A model generated the notes under the pieces. That model was not told the DNA's origin and did not search any database. It saw only the letters and a program-made list of their open reading frames with translations. Source: Aquila chrysaetos chrysaetos (Eukaryota; Chordata; Aves; Accipitriformes; Accipitridae). Taken from it: 64,000 nucleotides of DNA. The DNA lies in NCBI RefSeq assembly GCF_900496995.4, contig NC_044014.1, positions 930,001 through 994,000 on the forward strand, given 5' to 3'. This document shows positions 1-14,600 of the stretch, one piece after another (positions within the stretch are counted from its first letter, which is position 1; every line of letters begins with the position of its first letter). The position numbers were made by a program, and so were the translations under genes.

Positions 1-1303
1 CATAATTAGTAAAATCCAGCTTAATTTCTCAGCTATCATTTCTACAGAGTTCTGGACATATAATTAAACTTCCACTTTGCTTCACTTCTTTAAAGCATTC
101 CCCCTACATAATCAAGAGTTCTCCAGAAAATAACTGAATGCAAAACTCATCAAGGTGCTTCACCTGCAGCCTCCCCCATTGTTTCAGTTAGGATTAGCAT
201 TTTGCTCTTAATTCTACTTCGGACCCAACACGGATGAAGCACGACGACCCCCCGTTCAGCTCTGATGTGCGTGGATGGACAATTGCCCCTCTGACCCAAT
301 CTGACTCTCAGTCTGTGGAGCCTGTGCAGGGTAATATTCTGCTTTATTGCAGTCTATAAATAGGACTGTGGAGCCTCACAGCCTAACCACAGCACAATGA
401 GGAATACGGTGAGATTGTCCTCATTTCTGGTAATGCTTCACCTTAATCCCAGCTCACATCAAATGCATGTTACAGAGCTAACATGTCTCTACATCTGTTT
501 TTAAACTTGCATTCAATTAAATCACCCAACAGAAGAAACATCATGTTGCATCTTCTTACATCTGCAGCAGCACAGGAGCATCCCAGCTCCATTTGGGTTG
601 GACTGGTTGCTTTTCTGGCCTCAAACTAGCACCGACATCACCTCAGAGTTCACAGTCCAAATTCAAACAAGTGTCAACACTCAGCATAGCCTTTAAAAAT
701 GTTTGTACTAAAATCTCAAATGTTGGACCCAAGTATAGGCTGGATGCATGTTTCACTTTGGGGCCATGGAGCTCCAGGACAGAGGGGAGAATGTGAATAT
801 GAACAGAGGTTACATGTATTTTAAGCCCTTTTTGTTTTGACAGGCTGACAGAAAGGAGCACCATGTACACAGAATCAGGCTCAGAAGTTTACCTCAACGT
901 TGCCCTAAATCAGCCTATAATTAGGAAAGAATTAAAATATTTACATGGCCATGAAGAATATGTACACTATGTCCAAGACAATATTTTTTTTCCTTGACAA
1001 CTGTTTGCTACTGCAGTATAATTAAAGTTATGATCCTGTTCCTACGGAAGTCAGTGACAAAATCCGCCCCCTCAGTGGGCACAGTAAAATAAATAACATC
1101 ATATTAAGAATGTAATGGCCCCACAGAGTGAGAAGGAGAGCACAGCCCCATGACACAAACGCTGTCAGGCTGTGCAGATCCATCCAACCCGAGCTCCACT
1201 TGCCCTTTCCAAGACACCGTTCTCAGCTGTTCCAGTGGTGGGCAGCTTCAGGACACTCCCTATGCATTGCTCTGCCTTTGCTTTTGCTAAAAGTGATCAG
1301 TTG

Positions 1304-1333
1304 TTTTTTTTAAAAAAAAAAAAAAAAAAAAAA
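1304..1333. repeat. T8A22 homopolymer tract
   Basis: Eight T are followed directly by 22 A, then a G5 run. It is a low-complexity tract in the gene-free left flank. No SINE or LINE body is recognisable upstream of the A run, so it is not obviously a retroposon tail. Confidence 0.9.
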
Positions 1334-4300
1334 GGGGGCCAGGAAATTCATTTTAGCAGCAAAATATAGCAAAAAAAAAAAAAATCTGTCTTCAGTGAAC
1401 TTTCAGAGAAGGTCATGGTTCCCAGTACAAAGCAGTGTGTGACCTCTGCCCCATGCAGCAGCACCATATTCCCTGTTTAGATTTGGACTTCCCTTGCACA
1501 AACTGCATCAGGCAGGGCGAGGCCAGGCATTAGGACTGAAACAGTGAGGCTTGGCCCTTCCATTTAATGAGAATATTTGCCCTTCTGGTTTACTTTTTCT
1601 TTTTTAATTTCTGTATTGAAATCACAGTTTCTTTCTTTCGTCTTCTTTTGCGTAAAAGCCAGTGGGACAGGACAGATGTCCTGGTGAGACAGCCTGGGAG
1701 TCGACCTGCCTGGGCAAGGTGGAGATGAAAAGGAGCCCAGGGCCTCAGGGATGAGGAAAGGGGGCCAGGAGGAGAGGAGTCAGCAGCAGCGGGGCAGCAC
1801 CTGTTTGGCAGAGGGGAGTAGGCATGGTCCAGGCGGAGGAGCCGAGCGATGCTGATGGGCAGGTGCAGGAGATGCACTGCATCCCACCGAGACTGATTTT
1901 GGAACCCAGGCAGAGACCTGGCTGGGGAATACAAGTGGAGCTGGTGAGACAAAACTGCAGACTATATGGAAGAAAGAGTAGAGGTGCAGGTTTCCATGGT
2001 GCAGCAGCTACAGCAAAGTTTGCTTTTCCAAACACTTGCTCTCAACCTGGACGGGTTACAGCCCAGCTGCCTTGCTGTTCTTCCGCCTGCAAAATGCAGG
2101 AGCTCAGCACGTCTCTGCCACCTCCTGCGCTGATGCACACACAGGCTGGCAACTTCTGCTCCTGCCCTCAAGGGCTGTCAGCTCACGCTACAGCATCCTG
2201 CGCGGCTGATAGGAAGTTTGAGCTGGGCTGATTACCCATGCAGCAGCAAAATCACAGCCCCTAATGATATTGCTGAGCTTTTTGTTTACTTTTAAAAAAA
2301 CCTATTAAAAAGTACATGGAAAACATATATTCAGTCATAGCATCTTAAGTTTAACACTTCCTTTTGAAATGGTCTTATTCTTAAAATACAAATCCTCAAT
2401 TTACAAGTGACCACAAATTAAATATCCACATATATATTTGAAATAATAGCCAAAGAGTATTTTTTCTGTCTAGATAATACATATCTTAACAGCATTTCAA
2501 TGAAACCAGAATTACTTTCAAATGTCAGATGTTACATTTTAATGGTGATGAGTGAATGCTCCTGTGTCCCTGTACTACCTGCAGCTTCTCTGTTGCGAGG
2601 AAACCTAGCTGGCTTTCCTTCAAAAATTGTAACTTCCTCCTCCCCACATAAATTAGTTCTCTGGATTTGACACCCGGTTCTGTATACTTACAGAGATGGA
2701 AAACCTTCAGAAAGCAAATAATCTTTGATTGTGCATCTGAACCACTGAAACACGGTATAGAAGCAAGTATAAATAAAGCTGTTACAACTCCAGAAAATAA
2801 ACAACAGTGCAAAGCCTGGAAAAGTACCAGACCTTAGCTACAGAGATTTATAAATGCGAGGAAAGCAGAATAGACTTGGTACACTAAAGGAGGCCACTCA
2901 AACAGAAAATTGTTAGCCGCTTTACTGCGAGGTATATATAAGCAATGGAGGAAGCAATGCACCTGGCTACCTACCACCTTACCATTCAATCCGTGAGAGC
3001 AGAACAAACAGAATTTCCCTTTCCATCAAGAAGAAAGCTTTCCAGACAAGCTGGCCACCTCCTTCCCAGCAGACCCACTCCGCATGCTGCTGCCCCTCCT
3101 GTTCCCCACCTGGGCAGGTACGGGCTTCCCTGACCTGCAGTGCTAATGCCCATGCCAGGGGATATAGGAAGATGCAGTGCTGCATCCAGAACAAGTCCCT
3201 GCAAGAGCAGTGACAGCCACAGCCCATTTCCTGATGCAGGACTGCACTGCCTTCAGAGAGGGAAGCGGCTACCACTGCGATTTGCCCAGCATTTGCCTTT
3301 AGAAGAGCCATGCAACCCCAAGCCCTGCAAGACAGGAATGTAACTGTACACTTCTACAGACTGAATTAAACTTACAATATACTTTAATGAGATTTAAAAA
3401 TCATTTCAGACAAGAAATGCACTCGAGAAGGATTCTGGACAGCCTTTCCTCACCTTTGCTTCAACTCCAGCAGCACGGCATCTCCCAGCTTGTCACAGCT
3501 CCAGCTCCGAGGGGGCTGTGACTCAGCAAAGGAGCCGCTTTTTATTTTTCAGATGGAACTTACCAAACCATGCCAACATTACGGGGAGGATCTGCTTCCT
3601 GGATCCACTTCTCTGCTGGTCTCTCCTGAGATATTTCCATTCAACCCTCCCCATCTGGTCACGTTATGACAACAGGAAACAGTTTCTTTGAGGAAAACCG
3701 AAATGCAAGCCTGCATGGGAATCAGGCTGGGTGAGAAAGAAAAAATTCCCAACCTCTGTCTACACTGTATTTAAAAGAAAAGGTGGCGTCTTATTATTAG
3801 CCTAGGAGTTACGCTGCTCCTAGTCAGGCATTCAAGATCTGTGAGCATCTGTGATGCAGCTGAAGCTCAGCCTCCTGCCTGAGAAGCCCCCATGCAGGCT
3901 GGTGGGGGTGGGAAGCGCCCCAGGAGCGAGGCAGCTGCCTCCGTTCCTGCCCTGTCATCTCTGCCCACTGAAAGCATCCCTCTGGCCCTTCCACAGACAC
4001 GGATCAGCTGGAGGGTCAGTGGTCACCTCGTACCCCATGGCTGCGCTCAGCATGAGCCCTGGCACACAGCAGGGCAACGGGGTGCACGAGGAAAGAGCTC
4101 TTCACCCCAACTACAGCCCCTGTTCATGAGCCAGACCCCACTGCCTCCCTCTGCTCTGCACTGCCGAAACCAGGGAGAAACTGTGCACGGAAATCTCTGT
4201 GTAGGCAAGTTGCACAGACTGAGATTGCTCTCTGTTAGGCTGAGCCTATCTATGTAAGATGGCAGTACCCTGGTGGGGCTGCAGGTACAGGGTGTACTGC

Positions 4301-7300
4301 CCTGCCTGTGCAACCTGTGGCTCTCACTGTTAAGAAACTGAACTCCAACAGCTCAGGAATAAAACAGCTAATCAACATTTTAAAATCCCAAGCCTGTTCC
4401 AATGTAAAACCCAATCTCTTACACTAACCTAAGCAGCCTAGCTAGTCATTAGGCAACACGTGTTCAGGTACAATGAACTGTCTCCAGAAATGCTGAACAT
4501 CCACAGCTCCAGGCCAGCTCCAGTGCCAGCCATTCATCAGGTCTGAGACACAAACCCAATAACCATCCATCTCAGATTTGTTTTCTTCTCCCTCCAAGAT
4601 TCCTGCCAAAGAGGATGCTGCTGTACGGGATGCATAGGGCTCCCTTGATCCCCATGAACCCATGGCAGCTCCCAGGCAGGATCTGGGGTGCTCCCAGCAC
4701 CACTGTATCGATCCTACAAGATTATTTTCCTTATCAAAGATGTCCCAGTTCCCCATTACACCAGATAATAGAGGACTGACTTTTTTTCTTCCCCAGGGTT
4801 ATTTTCCTTTTTTTTTTTTTTTTTACTATCTCACTTTAAATCAAAGATAAGAAAGATATTGTCACTGCCACTATAAACTCTATTTGCTAATAACTCACAA
4901 AAGCAAGCACAAGAGAGGAATCAAAGGCTGCAGGTCCAGCCCCGTTCAGCTCTGGGTGCAGCAAGGCCAGGTTTCACGGACGATGCTCAGCGCAGGGTGA
5001 TTGGGAAGTGCCTGTGGGGCCAGGGGTGCCCACAGCCTCACCCCTGCTTCCACCACTACCAGGGGGAGCCCTGTCCCTGTCCACACAATGGATTAAACGA
5101 GTGAATGAGTAAGAAAACAGAAGAATAACATTTTCATGGCATGCAGGAGACCATAAGGTGAATACTTGAATAAAAACAAAAAAATCAATATTAGCCTGAA
5201 GCACTATAGAATCACAATTTAAAATAGTAAGGCTCAAAACCCCCAAGGAGACAGCAGGAGCTCTCTGGGCAGCCTGTTCTGCCTGCTCAGCTGTCCTCCC
5301 ACTGCAAAAGTTTCTGCTCACAGACAGTCAATACACCGGCCTTTCTTCAAAGCATTGGGAGGCACCAGTCTGAATCCTCCCACGAGGAAAGAATCCCACC
5401 AGGTTCACCCTAACTATACAGTAACTACGGTAATATCTCTGAAAGGGGGGGAGAAAGACAGGAGGAAAGGCTGTAGCATATCTATTTCTTCCTCACTGAT
5501 TTTTTTTTTTTTTTTTTAAGCAGTCTGGCTCTTTATTTCCACTGCTTTGTTTTTGTTATAATATCCTTAAAATGGAAATAAAATATCCTGTTTTGAGCTA
5601 AATAGACATTTTTTTGTGATCAAAGTTTACCTTGTCTCACCCTTCTTCCCTTCCTGCTTGTCTTTATAGCATAGGTTAAGGCAAAAAAATATTATTTTGG
5701 TTTGACCCACACTCTGACAGCTTTTTAGCACACAGCCATATCAAAGGAAAAGAAAACAAGTTTTCTCATGGGTCTCTGAAAATACAAGTATTTTTGCCTT
5801 ACTGCCAGTTGGGAATTTCTACTCCTTCCCTCCCCACCTCATACTTCAGAGCCTAAGATGCAAACAGACCCCATCCTTCCCCACCAGATGAGAAGCTGCC
5901 GCACACGCCGTGTTTCTCCCCAGCAGAATTATTTGGAAGACACAGGCCAGCCGATGTGATCTCCAAGGGCTGAGCAAGACTTGCTCAGTCCATCTGCAGC
6001 AATTACCACCGCTCTCACTAACTGGATTTAAAGAAGAGATGACTTTCTTCACTGGCAAACAGACTTGTAGCCAAAAAGATTTTGAAAACAAATATATACT
6101 CAGGAACAACTTACCCACGCAGCAGCTTTAAAAAAACCCCAAACCCAGCAGAACACTTGAATCCCTCCTGATGGGAGCAGCTGCAGTTGCTATGGAGCCC
6201 TGGCTGCCCGCGCTGCTGTGCCCTTGGTGTGCTTTGCTTTATTTCAGACCCTCTTCTGCCTGTCTTGTACCAGACTACGATCACATCCCTGCCCTGTACT
6301 TTCTCTTTTCATAGTCTCCCTCTTTTTTTTTTTTTTTTAAATAGATGGGCAGTAACTTTGCTGCAGATCAGTAAATTATATTTACAGTAAGATTTCAAAG
6401 GGCCATAGGCAAAAGGCAATATCTGAAGCACACAGCTACTGTGATGAACTTTGCTGACTGAAGAATTTCTATGATGGATTTATTTCTCAATCATTTCAGT
6501 CAAAATATTAAGATAAAAAAATTGCCATGATGATGTAAAAAATGAAACTAAAATGTTTTAGAATGACATTTGAATTTTTAGAATTGCTTACTTTTAATTA
6601 AACACAAGAGTTTAAAAGCCCTATTGTAAAACATTTTTCTTCCAAAAAGAATGCATTTGTGTCAAGTGATAAGTTTGCATTCTATCTGGGAGGAGCTTAA
6701 AGGGTGAAAGAAGTTTCCCAAGAAGGAAAAACATTTCTGAGATGTTTCAGTTGGGCTAGCGCATGAAAAGCCAACAGTTTTCACTGTCGTGTGTTAGTAT
6801 AGGCTATCCCTCTATGGAAAAACAAAACCTCCAAGGAATCTAGACAAAAATCCAACCTGATCCCAGAAAGTCTGCAAGGCCAGCTGGACCCCAGAGCTGC
6901 AGCTGACACAGAGCAGCAGAGGCATAGGCACACCCCCACGTGAACGATGCCATCCTCCTCCTCCATGGCAGTAGCTTGCATCCGAGGAGCTCAAGGTTAG
7001 GAGCAAATCCACAAAGCACAGAACAATATATGTGCAATTTGCATTTCATTTCTTTAAAAAAGGAACACAAAAAAACCAACAGTAGCCTAAACCCCAGGCA
7101 GGATGAGGAATGGATCTCTTCCTGCTCTCACCTAGTCAGCTCCAGCTGAGGGGGTTGGAGAAGGAGTTTGGAGAAAAAAGCTGCTTACTCAACCAGGAAG
7201 CAGTGTGGGTTTTTTTCCTGCTATTGGCAAAGAGAAGAGACCTGTAAATTTTGTTCTTCTTTGTCCTTTATCATCTCTGATGACTTAGCAGCAAATGCTA

Positions 7301-8439
7301 AAAATAAATTTCCATGCTTCATCTTCGAAGTAGATGTGGTACAATGTTTAAAAAAAACCCCAAACCTATATCCCAGAGAGAATATTACAAATATTTCAGA
7401 ATCCAAAATAAACTTTATGAAGAGGTGCTGTAAGCCTCCCAAATGTGATACTTTACATACAGCTTTGGCTCTATAAGCTCCTTTCTAGTCCTCTTCTTGT
7501 GAATGAGACAGCAATTAAGATAGTCACATATTTCTGAAAAGCTGTCTAACACAAAGTGCTTACAGTTTACTGCACAAAGGCTTTTTTGGAAAACAATGAG
7601 CTAAAACTCTTATGAGTTGTAGAAGAAACGAAGCAATATTCTAATCTCCAGGGGCAAGTCTGTGCCATTCAGGTTTTCACTTCCTTCATATTTCCGATGT
7701 TTAATACAGACTTTATAGACACACAGTAAGCAGGACACAATCAAAATCCAGCAACTGGTTTGAACTTCCATATGAAAACACAACAGTAATGAAATAAATA
7801 CTTTTTTGTAACAAGTAACTGCTACTAATCCCACCTGCATGACTGATGGCCTAAATTTAGGCATAGTAAAACTGATTTTGGCTGTAAATAATATCTCAAA
7901 ATTTTGACTCAAGGTGAGTCAAGCTAGTGCTTGGAATCCAAAACTCCAGGGAAACTTGAGGGACCTAAGCTTGCACTTACATTACTTTCAATAGTTGAGT
8001 CACATTAATATGAAATAAGCATGCATGAAATGATGTTCATAATCATAACCTTGAGCTAGCAAACCAAAGCTAAGTTTTATGAAATGTCACTGATAAACAA
8101 AAGTTGCCTTTTTTTAAAATAGCATCCAAGGTTCTGCACACCATCAGCTATTACTCCTGAAGTGCTCACCTTGGGGAAGGGGTCTGTTGCCTGTTTTTTC
8201 CATGTGAGGAAACGTCTCCATTTACATCAGTGAATGTAACTGATGTGTATGTCTAGGTCCTTTGAGCAAAATAGTAATTATTGCTCTTAATGAGATAAAA
8301 CATTTCAGGTCCTTAGTGTTGATCATAGCAGGAAAAAAAAAAAAAATCTTTGCGAGAAAAAATTAGTTTCGCTTTTGTACAGTTTGACTTTCCTTTTCCT
8401 AAAGAGTTTATACTCTTGTATACTATGTATCTATGTGTG

Positions 8440-8470
8440 CATGTATGCATATATATAAAAATATATATTA
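8440..8470. repeat. AT-rich microsatellite
   Basis: This is a short imperfect run of TA and TG dinucleotides following several ATGTAT-like words. It is simple sequence with no coding potential. Confidence 0.7.
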
Positions 8471-8623
8471 AAATAATTGTTTATTGGTATGGCATTACTT
8501 AATCAATCACAGCAATCTGAAACATACAGGTCATATCCAGTACTAAACACCTTAGCATACTATCCAAGCACTAAAGATTATTTTTACAAGAAGCTCAAAG
8601 GGCAAAATCTTCCCAGGTACACC

Positions 8624-8649
8624 ATGCCTTGAGGCTATGCCTTGAGGCT
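8624..8649. repeat. 13-bp tandem duplication, two copies
   Basis: The unit atgccttgaggct occurs twice in exact tandem (8624-8636 and 8637-8649). It looks like a recent small duplication or slippage event in non-coding DNA. Confidence 0.9.
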
Positions 8650-11600
8650 ACTTCTACATTTCTTTCTGTGCCTAGAAGTGGGTTCTGATCCACAATTTTA
8701 AATATCCAGTTGCTTTGTTAAAAATTAACTCTTTAATTAATTAGTTACGTGCTCAGCCCACACAGCTAGAAGAGCAGCGTTGGATGGCCGCAGCACCAAG
8801 GCAAGCTTGAGACAGTAAAACTGTCAGAATCAGATCAGTCAATGGCTCATCCTGCCAGTAACAGTGTTAAACCTGCAATGCAGGTGCATGCTCAGCAGCA
8901 CAGCAGCATGCTTCATGCTGCAAGTCACTAACAGCAAGAGGCCATAAACAAGAGCTGAAAGCCCGTTGCTGAACAGCTGCTCAGCAGCTTCAGCACAAAG
9001 TCGGTCAGCGAGTTCGTGCAACTGCTGAAAAAAGGCAAAGCCCAGCACCTGGGGTAGCTGGAGTTACCTGCTTGGGAGTACACAGGAGATGGCCATTTCG
9101 GCATATGCTTACATAGGCTGGGTTATTCAAGAAAGTGCTATGGAAAATGCCTGCCCCACCTCTAAAACTGTTCCATCCATACGTTACACAATGTGCCAGG
9201 AGCTGAGAGTACAGACACAGGGACTGCAGCACAGGGGTTAAAATTATGATAGACAGAAGATACTTCCAGTGCTCTTAAATCACACCCAGAGTTACTACAT
9301 ACATTCCTAGAAACAGAAGTATTTAAAGAAGTGGTAAAGAGATAATGGATGCTAAGGGAAATTAAAAGACAGGTGTTAAGCCTGAGGGTTGGCTGGAGGT
9401 AGGAGCAATGTACTTCACAGTTTCCAGGACGTTTTTTATTAGTAACTGAATTACCTGGTTTAATTTAGTGCTGGTATACAGTAACACCCTCAAACTCTGT
9501 TCCAAAGGTGCATCTGTTGTTTAAACAAATCCTTGCATCTTTTGCTCCCCATCTTTCACTCATGATTTGGAGATTTACATGTACATCTATTTCTACGTAG
9601 ACATTCCTTCTCAGTAAGTACACCTACTCCTGAGCTGACTAGAACTACTTGATACCACTGTTTGTTGATTGACATGGAAATATAAGCAGAAGAAAAATAT
9701 TCATGCCTGTATAATATTCTTCAGCATCAAATGCAGTTGTTGAGTGACTTATTTTTAAATGACAGTAACAAAGTTTTTAGCAAAGCACCTATTTTTCTTT
9801 AGTTTCACATGTTTATTCATAACACTGAGTTAATAAGCAACTTTTTCCTCCTCACATAACTGTTATGCTCTTACAGTAAAATACATCCAATCATTTCTGA
9901 AAGCATCAGGGAGATGGAAAGCAGTTACTATGTTGAGATGGACAACTAAACTGGGCCTGTTACTGATGCCCAGCCCCTTGCCAACACCAATAAATAGGCC
10001 AATGCCTATGAATAAGCACCTTGCTTGTTGGGAGCCGTTTCAGATTTTCCAAAAGCATGCAGTGCTGGTTTAAGTCTGCTCCTGTTGACTATCTTGTCTC
10101 TCCAGCCTCTAGCTTTAGCTGATGGAAGAAATTTCTTACACCTTTTTCTTCCACATGAACTCGGTACACACAGAAAATGCCCAACTTCTTATCTAGGAAA
10201 GGGAATGCATCTTGGGCCATGAAGATCATTTGCTCTCCACTCCTGATGTTCCTCATGAGAGGTTGCTAGAGATACTAGAGAGCAAATACAAACCATGCTG
10301 TAAGGCCAGCCCCTGCCCCCAAGGCCTACTTCATTTCCTTGCCATACACGCTTCTCTCTAGTGCCAGATATAAATGGTCATAACAAAGTGAAAACAGAAA
10401 AAAAGTTTAACACCTATAGTTTCCTTCTCCCTAGCAAAATCCAGACTTTGCATTGAGATTACAGAGTCTCAGCTCTCCTAGGCTGTCAATGGCATAGGCT
10501 GTACCCGAAGAAGACATCAGCCCAGCACAAACTACCTGCACCCGCATTGACCGGTGCACCTCGTATGGCATTATCTCATTCTGCCATCCCCAATGCGCTC
10601 CTGGGGCTTTCACACAGTAAAGCAGCATTCACAGCATAGACCATTAACAGAAAGGCAATGGGGATTCCCCAACCTCAGCTTAAGTTTTGGGAAAAAAAAA
10701 AAAACAAAACCTCACGCTGTATTTCTCATAATGGTATGTATTTTGCAAGTAAAGGAGGGGAAAAAAAAGTTTTACGCCAAGAGCTTTTCCCCAAATTTTT
10801 ACAAGTCCTTTACCAAGCCTCACATTACACAGCAGCAGAGCTCACTCCGGCTGCCTGCAGGTGTTCTGAGGGCTTTATTCATCTTCCTGCTCTCCTGTGG
10901 GTTTGGATGTGCCATCTCTGTCAATACCAAATTGATTTTGGCCATCTACTGCAATCCTGCTGGTTACCAGGCACTTCTGAAGAAAGTTATTTCTCACACT
11001 TCTCTATTTCAGATTTTCCCTTTGAACAAAGAAAATAATAATAATTAAAAAAAAAACCCCAACCAAAAATTCACCCTAACAAACTTTGAGGGAAAAAGAG
11101 TATAGTTGCATTTTTCTGCTCCTGCTCTTGATGATGAGTCTGACACTCAAACTCAGTTACTCTCCCCATCCTCTGTGCTGTCTGCTTTGCCTGCCTCGGC
11201 CAGTCCAGACATCCTTACCCACCGCTTACTTCATGTGGAACAACACCAGGAGGGTATCAAGCGTTCCTCTCCTTTCCACTCCTCTTCAAATCTGTGATCT
11301 ATCCCATTTTCTGGGTTGCTTGCTTCTTCACTATGTTTTTGCTTGATTTGTGACTATAAAACCTTACTAGGCCAAAACCATAAGCCAGCTTTAAGTGACA
11401 CACAGATATTTCAGTAACAGGGGAAGAAGAAAAAAAAAACCCAAACAAACCACCAAACCCCAAACTAAGAAAGCAACAAAATTACCTCTGTTTAGAAAGA
11501 GCTGCCTGACAGAACTCCCTCAGACACCCCTGCTAGGCTCTGCCTAAAACCAGGTCAGCACTTCTCAGCCTGCTGGGCTAATTGACAGTGTAATGAGGGA

Positions 11601-14600
11601 CACCTGTGAGCAAACAACTAGTTTTTTAACTCCTGCAAAGCTTGTATGTATCCTAAGGGAAGTAAAACATAATGACATTTCCCTTCCACTACAAGCTTGC
11701 AATCCAGCAAAGTCCAAAGCTTTGGCAGTGATGGTTTTGTCCCTATAAATCACATAAACTGGTATCAACAATACGGGGAATTGAAATTTCCACATGTGCA
11801 AATCCAGGAACCAGCCACGTGTTCAGGAAAGCTTGGGAAAAGTACAGAAAACTAAACCAAAATACCTTCCTTTGTTTCAAACACTTGTTTTGATTTTTCT
11901 TTAACTGTGCTGCTGAATGTTGCCATCTGTGATCTCAGGTGACAAAAATCAGCCTTTACTATACTTTTTAAAGTGAACTAGTCTTTCTCAATGCCTAACC
12001 CATGGTTATTTGAGCTGTTCAACAATGAATACCAAATGAATTTACAGTCTATATTATGGAGCAGGAAAAAAATAAGCTGGGAGGTGAAAAAGACAGAAGC
12101 AGAATAGCCCAGTGTCTGACAGGGTAGTAAGTGCAGCTAGCCTCTCCCTGCCACCTTCACAATCTCTGTGGGCAAACCCAAACAGCACCTGATAATGCCT
12201 TGCATAAAATACTGAGAAAAAAGAAGACACAAGTAAAAGGTGAAAGTGTCAAACCGTATAATTAATCCTTCTGCAAGCAACGTAAATAATATATCATTCA
12301 CCCTGGCGTGACAAGACTGCCTTAGCCCTCCAGGTCCAGAACCTGCAGGCACCCATGGGAGCGCAGGGAAGTCTCCCGCTGCTCCCAGCAGCGCTCTGAG
12401 TTACAGCCATTGTGAGCCAACATCTTTGTGGAAATAGCACGTTTGTTTACAAAAACAAAATCCATAGTGCTTCCTTCAAGGACAACTGGTAAAATAGATA
12501 GCTTATGCAGTAAAAAGTTGTGATCCACCAGTAAAGTAAATTTTTAAGTAGCCATTCAAAACACTAAAAATCCTGAAAGTGCTTTGATTGGAGAGAAAAG
12601 CCTTTTAACAATGGCAAGCATTATCTGAGATAAAATGGATTAATATTGGCCATTAATTCAGTGTATTTTCCATTTACTTATTATTACTACAGATCAAGCT
12701 AATAAATTTTCCTTTAAGACCCTCGCATTTTTACTTTACTAACTTCATGCACATATTTCCTTTGTCTGTAGCGTCCTCTGACTTTGCTTTGAATGCAAAC
12801 TAGAGATCTTCAAACTTCCAGTGATCATCACACAAGTCACAGCAGCAAGACCTGACTCACTCTCACATAACATTTACTGTCAGCAAGCTTCAACGTGCTC
12901 AGTGTATTACCCCCATTTTCCAGACAGGGAAAGGCTTTGTGGAAAGTGGGTGGAAGAGCTGAGCAATAAGTGCAGTCGCCTGCGCTCCCAGCACCTGCAT
13001 GTTCGCAGCCACGTACTCCGTGTTCTGAACCATACATATAATTGGCCTTCCCATCCAGCATTTCCCAAGGGATACTGTCAGGACAATCCAGCCTTACCTA
13101 GCATGCAAGAAGTAATGATGATATTAGACAATAATGAAATAATGCATTGTGATTAATCATTTTATTTTGCTAACAACACAAGCAACATGTAAAGATAAAA
13201 ATGCCAACAAGCGTCTCATAAATCACTATGGATATTTACTGCTATGCACCAAATACTTGGTACTTGCTAGCTCCTGTCTTTGAACCAGGGCAAAATTCAG
13301 ATATCACATTGCGGTACACAAACCTCTGCAATTCTCCAAAGTGACAAAGGCTGTGGGTATAACTTACTGTCTACTTCAACGTACAAACATGACCACATCG
13401 ACTACATTTAGGGAATGGTTTTTTCCTATTTATGTGAAAATCTGAAACTTAGCCTTTGAGGTAAAGAAAAATCTGTGCTTTGGATGGTTATATTAGATTT
13501 CTACTATGCCTTCAAGTTTCTCATTAATTTTCTTTGCCAATATTTCTTTTCAGATAGAGTAAGAAAATACCACATACAAGAATGAACCCTGTATCTATAA
13601 AAGGCCAACATTATGGAACATTTTGATGGAACTTCAAAATCTAGTGTTATCCTGTGGTGTGAGCACCAGTTACTGGTTGGAAAACGCCTTCGGATTTAGT
13701 TTTATCCAAAAGGAATCCAGGTTGTGGATGCTGAGACCATACCATCATGCAAACCAAAGTGCAAATGGGTATCTTCAAGAGATTTGCTTTAAAAGCACTG
13801 GCCTCATCCAAACTAGACACATTCTTATTATAAACCATGGCTCGAATTCATTTGTTATGGAGGCAGCTAGAAAAGTAGTCTAATATCAAATGATTCAAAT
13901 CATTATTTCAGTATAGAATTAGTTAAAATCCAAAATGTAGCAAAAGCTTTACAGGAGGGCCATGGGAATGTTAGTGTAAGAGTCCCACTAGAAGTTAGTG
14001 CAAATCAGTAAATCTTCAGACACTTTAGATGTTTCACAAAGTTCTCCCTCCGGGCATATCCTGAGTCCCTGGAGTCAGTAAGATTTCTGACATTGGCTTG
14101 GTGGCATCGGAATCAGGCCTTTTGTGTGCAATTTCTTTTTAAATTAAACACGATTAATACAGTTTGTTTCAGATTTACATCCCAATAAAATATAGTATGT
14201 ACCATCTGGAGTTCATTAATGCTGTCCTTTACCTATGGGACGTGCCAGGGGACACATCTATTATGCAACTAAGGGTCATGCAAGACAAAACAGAGCAGTC
14301 AGAAGAAAGATGAGAAGTCTTTTTGGTATTAAAAGCCCAAGTTGAATCAATTACATCTATACTGATTTTCAAAGGGTTGATATAGACGAATCAGGATTGC
14401 CACAGACTGATGGCCACTCTGAACAGCATCTGACACCACAGCAATCTTCCACAGCTAACAGTTTGCTCCGCAATCAATACCAAGCTACTTCCAGTGGAAT
14501 AAATTCTGGCTATGAACTACGACAAAATCAGTCTCATGCAATATCCAACATCATTTAGGCAGCAGCTTTCCAGACCAGATGCAGGTTTCAGTTAGTCCTG

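Noticed and set aside
1590-2231. Overlapping open frames of 96-135 codons on both strands
   Set aside because: GC-rich patch; no family resemblance; mutually overlapping frames indicate chance.
3851-4313. Three overlapping open frames of about 90-120 codons
   Set aside because: Same reasoning: composition effect, no splice structure or recognisable motif.
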